Shown here one piece after another: positions 20,284 to 26,257 of a stretch of 26,257 nucleotides of DNA. Numbering within the stretch: position 1 is the first letter of the stretch; each line of letters begins with the position of its first letter. The notes under the pieces are model-generated. The model saw only the letters and a program-made list of their open reading frames with translations. It made no database searches and had not been told where the DNA came from. The position numbers and the translations under genes were made by a program. Source of the DNA: Scenedesmus sp. ARA3 (taxonomy: Eukaryota; Chlorophyta; Chlorophyceae; Sphaeropleales; Scenedesmaceae); assembly GCA_004335835.1 (NCBI GenBank), contig RWJK01000358.1:1-26257 (forward strand), in the 5' to 3' direction.

Positions 20284-20327
20284 TGTAAACATTCTATGCG
20301 GTCCGTGATGACTCTGCGGATGTGTAA
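20284..20327 (+). terminator. TGTAA polyadenylation signals of the LRR gene
   Basis: TGTAA occurs at 20284-20288 and 20323-20327, 88 and 127 bases after the LRR stop. The gene on the other strand ends at 20461, so the two transcripts converge here. Confidence 0.6.
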
Positions 20328-20460
20328 ATTCGTTCTTAATTATTTATCCGGCTCCTCACAGGTGCTTGCATTCCTTGTTTGTGCGGAGCACGCACTTTAA
20401 GAATTCAGTGCATCATCAGCAAGTGATGGGCCACTTGCACTAGCCTAGCCACAGGCTGTG

Positions 20461-21731
20461 TCAGCATACAAAGGGTCTGCGCACAGGCTGCAGCAATGTG
20501 TGTATGCTTCTGCAGTCGTCCCGCAATACTGCTGCCTGCAGCAGCTGAAACATTGCTGCAGTGCTGATGCCTGCTGCACCTGGCAGCCTGCATAACGTTG
20601 CAGTTACTTCGCCCCACGCGCTGGTGGCATGCAGCAGCTGCACGATTGCCGCACTGCTCAGCTGCCGCGCTGCTGGCAGCTTGCACAACTCGTGCACAAA
20701 TCGTCCATCACCGATGGCTCTATTACCGCAAACTGCCGCCTGCAGCTGTCCTGCCACCACCTCAATACTCAGTTGCTGTGCAGCTGGCAGCTGACGTACC
20801 ATCCACGCACAGGAGCTGCTGCTGCTGCTGCTGCTGACAGCTGCCTGCAGCAGATCCGCCACTGCCTCACTGCTGATGCCTGCTGCTCCTGGCAGCTGGT
20901 ACAGCTCTGGTACAAACACGCCTCGCTCCAGGGCTGCCTGCAGCAGCTGCAGCACTGCCTCACTGCTGACGCATGCTGCTGCTGGCAGTTTGCATAACTC
21001 TCTTGCGCAACAAGTCGCACTGCTGCCTTGCTCTACAGCTGCTGCTAGCAGCTGCGGCACCTGCTGACTGCTGAGCTTCTTGACCGTCACGCTCGGCATC
21101 CTCATTGTGAATGCCCAGATGGCCCTGTCACAGCTTCTACTTACAGCTGTGCTTAGCAGTGCAAAGGCATCATCGCTGCTGAGTCGCGCTACAGCAGGTA
21201 CATTGCACAACGCTTTCACGCCCTCCGGCAAACCGCTGCTCACTGCTGCCTGGAGCAGCGCTAGCACAGCTTTGCAACTGAGCTGCTGCGCTGCTGGCAG
21301 GTGACTAAGCAGCTACTTTGCAGAGAAGCTTCTGCTGCTCAATGCCACAAGCATCAACTTGGCCACTGCTTCACTGCTGAGCTGCTCTGCTGCTGGCAGG
21401 TTGCACAGCTGCAGCAAGCATTGACGCTGCAGGTGGTGGGGGACAGAAACAAGCTGCGCAAGCACTGCTTCCAGCGTTGCTGCATCCACGTGCTGCTGCA
21501 GATGCCTGCACGCCACTATGTGCTGCACTGCCGTTGCGTGCTGCCGCGCTGCTGCTGTCAGCAGCAGCTTGCGAGCCACGCCTGGATCAAGCAGCGCTCC
21601 GCCTGTCGCTGTGGCAGGTAGGCACTGCAGGGCTGCTTCCGTTGCCACTGAGCTGCTGCAGTTCATGGCCAGCTGCCTGAGGCCAGCACTGTTGCAGCCA
21701 TGTGTGACGGCCTGAACGATGTCGTCCTGAA

Positions 21732-21775
<44 letters not shown>

Positions 21776-22384
21776 GACAAGAACAGTCTTACATTCACAC
21801 ATGCGATCCAGCATTGCAAGCAGTGACATCGGGCAAGCTGCATCTTCTGGTTGCACAATTTTCTAGAAGCCAGGTCAGCGTCAAGTGCAGTACAAGCGGG
21901 TTCACCCACTCAACAGGTTTTCACTGCAGCACACAGTCACAGCTCCTGCAGGTATGTCACTTTGCACGCCTAGCTGCTGCTGGCCCTGCACCCACACCTC
22001 CGCGCCTGCCACCATGCTGTCAGCTGCAGCCAGCAGCTGCACATAGCTGAGGCGCATGCCAGCACTGATCAGTTGTTCAGCCAATTCACGGGGTGCTGCT
22101 GAAAGCTTGAGCAGCTGGGCTGTTACACTTCCTGCAAATGCTGGGGCTCTGTGCAGCAGCAATGCTGCAAGCCACCATACTGCCTGCTTGTGCTTCTGCA
22201 CTCTGCTGTTGCCTGCTGTCTCTACAGCAGACTCAAGCATGGCAAGGAGGTCGCAGCAGTTGACAGCTTCAAGTGCCTGCGTGAACGCAAGTTTGCTGCA
22301 TATTGCCAGGCAGGCCAGGCCCTGCACGCCTAGCTGCACGCTCAGTGAGGGCACGGCGTTCAGTGAAGCAGCCAAGCGCTCCAT
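20461..22384 (-). CDS. Helical-repeat protein with an in-frame TAG, family unknown
   Basis: Exon 1 runs from ATG 22384 to about 21998 (donor GTGTGG; GTGTGC further on is an alternative). The acceptor TTTTCAG leads to exon 2 from 21726 to TGA at 20461; phases agree. About 550 codons. Exon 1 encodes an armadillo-like helical region (LACLAICSKLAFTQALEAV). Exon 2 is at least ten repeats of about 31-38 residues with consensus LCxLPAAxxLSSEAVxxLLQ followed by AALxxG, each suggesting two helices. It resembles TPR/PPR-like solenoids in style but lacks their signatures, so I assign no family. One TAG (21313-21315) interrupts an otherwise continuous frame between two intact repeats. It may be a pseudogene, an allele, a sequencing error, readthrough or a missed intron. 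Function is unknown; protein or RNA binding is a guess. Confidence 0.6.
21736..21774 (-). repeat. (CTG)13 tract beside an acceptor, minus strand
   Basis: Thirteen perfect units, CTG in the sense of the minus-strand gene, end 6 bases before its TTTTCAG acceptor. Read through, they give a false poly-Leu segment. Confidence 0.9.
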
Positions 22385-23112
22385 AGCTGCTTGCGCAGTT
22401 GATAACCAAACGTAACTGTACGGTTAGCGGGTTCACACGGTTTCAGGAGATTTCGAAAAACGAAAACAGGTGACACGCACAGCTCGATCGGCTGCAGATC
22501 GCAGCTCTTCGTAGAGTTGCTGACACTTGTCAGTGACACGTGTTTAAACCTTGATGACGTGTCAATGTTAGAACATTTGCAGGATGCAACCCTGCTGCAT
22601 CCTCAGTCAAGGCTGCAGCATGGACAATGCTTTCCGCAATTTGATTCACTGGAGACAGCAGGCCTGGGGAACACAACGCCACATAGACCTGGCTCAGAGT
22701 CTGGCTTTACACCAACAGTCAACCCTCACCCTCACACCGCATTGGCCATGCCAAACCATGCTTATCGCAACATCTATCATCGATTATTCCCTGCCCAACA
22801 AGCAGGGCGGTGCTGCTGCCCCATGCGCATTGACTTGTCTGCTGCGCTTGCCTTGTATCAGACGGTGCAACACCAGTCAGCACAAGACCGCCACGGTTTC
22901 ATGTGGTTTGCAGCCACAGCCTGAACATGCACAGGCGGCAGAACTGACGACGCACGCAGCCAGACAGTCTCTGGCAGACACCACAGCTGCAGCACTTGAT
23001 GGCAGTGAAATGCCATTTTGGCAGCTGGTTGAGCATGAGCATGCCCAATACTTGCACCTTGTGTATCCCTGCGCCACTGCACCAGCCGCTAGTGGCAGCA
23101 AGCAACACGCAT
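22385..23112 (-). other. Alpha-galactosidase 3' UTR and upstream region of the helical-repeat gene
   Basis: No supported coding sequence. On the minus strand a TGTAA lies at 22711-22707, about 400 bases after the galactosidase stop, which is plausible for its 3' end. The 150 bases above ATG 22384 should hold the next promoter; no TATA box is evident. Confidence 0.45.
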
Positions 23113-23465
23113 CTATGCAGCTTGCAGCGCGGCCGGTTCATGCAGATTGATGTGCCTCTTCTGCATGCGTTGCTGCACCTGCCGCTTGGTTCTGCCTGCA
23201 GCAGCAGCAGCTCTGAAGCGGGCCTGCAGCTGCGCTGCTGCTGCATCATGCCAGGGCCTCCAAACAGTCTCACGCCTGGCCCCACCACCACCCACAACAG
23301 TAGTACCACCCCCACCTCCAGATGTGCCAGCACTAGCAGTACCGCATTCAAGTCCACCCAGCCGCGCCAGAGTGCTGGCTGCCGCCCGCCACCAGGCAGG
23401 CAGCCTACTGGCAACACTACCAGCCAAGCTGTCGTCTGCGCTAGCATCTGCACTGCTGCTCTCAG

Positions 23466-23500
<35 letters not shown>

Positions 23501-25661
23501 GGCTTCTCTGGGTGGCCCACCCTCAGCACCGCCACGTCATAGTTTGCAACTGTCGCTGTAAAGCCCTGCTCAAAAACCCCGAGGTCTGTCTCTGCAAACA
23601 GGTCCCGCACAGCAGCCTTGAACCCTGGCTTGTACCCCAGCTGAGCCCAAGTGACGCTGATCTGCTCCGGCAGGCCGGCATGGTGGCGGTTGAAGAGGAT
23701 GACTGCACGTGCATCACCATCTAGCGGAGCAGCCCAGACCTCAAGGGGCCCTTCCTGCAAGAGCAGCAGGATGAAAGCGAGCAGCGCGCAGCAGCACAGG
23801 CCCAGTGAGCAAGGACATCAGCTGATGCGAACGTGTCCTGGCAGGCCTACAAGGAGGCAGTTGAAGAGTACAACTGCACGTGCATCTCCGTGTAGGGGGG
23901 CAGCCCACAACTCAAGGGGCCCTTCCTGCAGCAGCAGCAGCAGCGGCATGCATGTACGGTGCAGCGCAAAGTAACATTGTCGCTGCCAACACAAGCCACT
24001 GCGCATGCATGCAAGACCCTGGGTTTAAGTCATTAAACAAATAGTTCAACAATGAGTCAAAAAAGCTGCCCAGACGTCAAGCAGGCCTTTTGCAAAGGCA
24101 GCAGCAGGCAGGGAAAACGTGCATCTCAATATGTTTGAGCAGAATCACATGATCAGCAGACAACACTTGCAACAGTGGGCCTCTTGCAAGTGCATCAGCA
24201 TGCAACATTGACCACGGGCACCACTGCACAACGTGTTCCTGCAGCTGCGCACCTTCCAAATGATGTCCCCAGCAACACCCAGGCTGTCTTGGTTGATGGC
24301 AATCACCTGCGCAGGCCGCACCGCACGGCGCATGTGAAGTCAAGCGCAATCGAGCGCATTAGCAATCAAAGCGCACGCGGAACATAGCATGTTGGTCTCG
24401 GCAGCAGTGCTTTGCAGCCGGCTCAGATCACGATATGTGTGTTACACGACGGGAACACAGCCTGTTCAGTTCAGATCAGTTAAATGCGAAACTGCTGATG
24501 CAAGCGCCAGCTGTGCAGCCAAGCATCTGATTTTGTTTTCAAGCCGAGCATCTGTCAAGCCACAAGTGTTTGGTGCTGGCACACCAAGTGCTTTGCAGTC
24601 CGCTCAGCTCTTCGGTTGAATGCGGCACTGCTGATGCAAGCGCCAGATGTGCAGCCAATCGTATTTCAAGCCGCAAGTGTGCTGTTGGCAGAGCCGATCG
24701 TCACATGCAACAAGCGATCCCGTCAAGAGTGGCACCAGCATCAACAGCAAAATCAACCACAACAACATGCTGCACCCACCTCCTTTGACAGCAGTATCTT
24801 GAGGCTGGTCGCGCTGATGTCGGACAGGTCAGCGCCGATCAGCAGCGGCGCCTTGGCCAGCGCCCACAGCGCAAAGTGGGAGCGCTGCTGCGCCGGCGTC
24901 AGCCCACCCACGCCCACCTGCGCAAGGCCGTGCAGATGCACCAGACAGCGAGAGACAGCTGCGGTTCTCAACGGCGTCGCAGATCTGTTTGTGTGTCAGT
25001 TGGGTGAACGGTGCTGCATCATAAGTGAAATGCTGGCAAGTGTACATCTGCCTGTCTTGTCTGGCAGTCACGATGGCGTTTCGATGCACAGGGCATCCTA
25101 GATGACACAGAATGCACTGCAGTGTTCCCGCCAAGTTGTTGTTGTACTGTCACTACTTGCAGAACCACAGCAAAGGCAGACACACCTCCAGCATTTCAGG
25201 GTCGTTCCAGCCGCCAGACACGCAGTCAATGTGCAAGAGAGCGTGAGCGATGGAATCAACCAACAGCAGCACTCTGCATTCCGGGCAACTTACCTCCTAA
25301 CATGTCAGGATCATTCCAGCCCCCAGGACCAGCATACTTTGCCAGCCCCGCTGCTCCATTGTCCAGGCAGCGCAGCACACTGCCTCCTGATCACACCTCC
25401 ACACCCACACCTGTCAACTTCCACGCGCGTGCTAAAGCAGCCCCCTGCAGTGAACTAGTACCAAACCCACCTCAAGCATGTCAGGATCATTCCAGCCTCC
25501 AGGCCCAGCATATTTTGCAAGCCCCGCAGCTCCATTGTCCAGGCAGCGCAGCACGCTGTCCCAGCTGGGCGCAATGTCAGCATCGGTGCGCCAGCTGTTG
25601 CCAACTAATTTGGCCCAGTGCCAGGGGCCAGCCACGCCCCACTCACACATGCTGAAGCTGC

Positions 25662-25700
<39 letters not shown>

Positions 25701-26206
25701 AGCACGTGCGGTGATCAAAACATGACGATGAATGACCAGAGTACAAAGCAAACAGTTCAGTAAGCCCGCACAGGCAGAACAGAAGGCAAACGGCGGCAAG
25801 TAGCAGGCAGCAGCAGCAGCTGAGTGCAGTTTCAGCATCAGTGCGCCAGCTGTTGCCGACGGACTTGGCCCAGTGCCAGGGGCCGGCCACGCCCCACTCA
25901 CACATGCTGAAGCTGCACAGTAGCAGCAAGCATGTGCAACGTCTTGAAGCAATGCATGGTCAAAGCTGCTGAAGCATATACATGTAGTACAATCACTTCA
26001 CCCTGCTGGTACAGGCAAACAAAAGGCACATGACAGCAGCAGCAGCAGCAGCAGCTCACTAGATGGGCCTCCCGGTGCTGTTCAGCGCGTCCCTCATCTC
26101 CTTGTAGCGCTGCTGCACGTCTGCTGCTGCTGAGAAGCAGTTGTCATATTTCAGGTAGTCCACCCCCCAGGAGGCAAACAGCGCAGCATCATCTGCCTCA
26201 TGGTGC
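23113..26206 (-). CDS. Alpha-galactosidase (GH27), 5'-partial, 5 exons visible
   Basis: Retaining glycosidase that releases terminal alpha-galactose. Exons on the minus strand: 26206-26060, 25657-25471, 24917-24780, 24306-24253, 23754-23113; all phases match, giving 388 residues. GH27 landmarks: FASWGVDYLKYDNC, with the nucleophile Asp in KYDNC; CEWGVAGPWHWAK and NSWRTDADI, where the Asp before Ile corresponds to the acid/base; GPGGWNDPDMLE; HFALWALAKAPLLIGADL; VIAINQDSLGV; then the C-terminal beta-sandwich (VILFNR ... DLFAE). The signal peptide and first barrel strands lie beyond the window. After the beta domain the last exon continues about 128 residues: an 11-Ser run, a Gly-rich stretch and a basic segment AAAAQLQARFRAAAAAGRTK. 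This extension is not typical of the family. Confidence 0.93.
23823..24103 (-). repeat. Two head copies of the last alpha-galactosidase exon
   Basis: A copy starting at 23925 encodes EGPLELWAAPLHGDARAVVL after a CTGCAG acceptor, then diverges (FNCLLVGLPGHVRIS, stop). A more decayed fragment lies at 24103-24069. Both are upstream, in gene sense, of the complete exon beginning at 23754. Confidence 0.87.
25186..25380 (-). repeat. Two tail copies of the GGWNDPDMLE exon
   Basis: A copy at 25380-25294 repeats VLRCLDNGAAGLAKYAGPGG and on to PDM, with a one-base insertion before GAG and a GTAAGT donor. A shorter copy at about 25222-25186 encodes GGWNDPEMLE with donor GTGTGT. Both are downstream, in gene sense, of the full exon ending at 25471. 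Confidence 0.88.
25663..25698 (-). repeat. (CTG)12 tract before an acceptor, minus strand
   Basis: Twelve units in CTG sense end a few bases before the acceptor of the 25657-25471 exon, as if replacing its pyrimidine tract. Confidence 0.9.
25830..25912 (-). repeat. Head copy of the CEWG exon
   Basis: Starts at 25912 after a GTGCAG acceptor and encodes FSMCEWGVAGPWHWAKSV and on to SWRTDAET, then runs out of similarity. It precedes the full exon at 25657. The acid/base position ADI reads AET here, so this copy could not encode a working active site. Confidence 0.88.
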
Positions 26207-26208
26207 CT

Positions 26209-26209
<1 letters not shown>

Positions 26210-26257
<48 letters not shown>
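26210..26257 (-). repeat. (CTG)16 tract at the window edge, minus strand
   Basis: At least 16 CAG units run to the last base, directly before the acceptor of exon 26206-26060. True length is unknown because the window stops inside the tract. Confidence 0.92.

Noticed and set aside
21727..21909. Poly-leucine membrane segment on the minus strand
   Set aside because: The leucines come from a CTG run just before an acceptor, so the stretch is intronic.
23147..23542. Plus-strand ORF with a leucine-rich membrane-like segment
   Set aside because: It is antisense to the poly-Ser and linker codons of the alpha-galactosidase last exon.
1..26257. Transposons, introner elements or retrocopies as the cause of the repeats
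   Set aside because: I see no transposase or reverse transcriptase, terminal repeats or target-site duplications, and each copied segment comes from the adjacent exon.

Overview
The window looks like nuclear DNA of a green alga. It has spliced, animal/plant-type genes (SUMO E1, APC/C subunit), TGTAA polyadenylation-type signals, GC-rich codons, GTGAGT/GTGCGT-type donors, TGCAG acceptors and heavy CAG/CTG triplet content. A chlorophycean of the Sphaeropleales kind is my inference; nothing here proves the genus. I see no rRNA, tRNA, transposon, CRISPR array or organellar gene.

Layout, left to right: (1) 2-6263, +, most of a SUMO-activating enzyme subunit 2 (UBA2/SAE2) gene, 8 visible exons, 5' end outside the window. 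(2) 6845-7126, +, intronless APC11, the RING-H2 subunit of the anaphase-promoting complex, followed by a long untranslated or intergenic stretch. (3) 8797-13240, +, a TauE/SafE-family anion permease in at least 5 exons with a very long low-complexity central loop. (4) 14055-17592, +, coding-looking exon fragments that I cannot assign to a family. (5) about 18241-20196, +, a leucine-rich-repeat protein with a weak F-box-like N terminus. (6) 22384-20461, -, a protein built of about 35-residue helical repeats, broken by one in-frame TAG. (7) 26206-23113, -, a GH27 alpha-galactosidase; its first exons lie beyond the right edge, which ends inside a CAG repeat.

The genes have no shared pathway; they are ordinary housekeeping and accessory neighbours. 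Genes 5 and 6 are convergent, and 7 and 6 are in tandem on the minus strand.

The striking feature is architectural. In the three recognisable multi-exon genes, and probably in the unassigned locus, the ends of exons are repeated inside the adjoining introns. Copies of an exon's 3' end with its splice donor lie downstream of the full exon. Copies of an exon's 5' end with its acceptor lie upstream of the full exon. One UBA2 junction has nine donor-bearing copies on a period of about 121 bp. The full exons still join in perfect phase, so the genes look intact, while their introns are filled with partial exon copies that mostly keep GT or AG. Triplet repeats sit next to many of the same splice sites. 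I call this splice-junction reiteration. It is the main candidate here for something undescribed.
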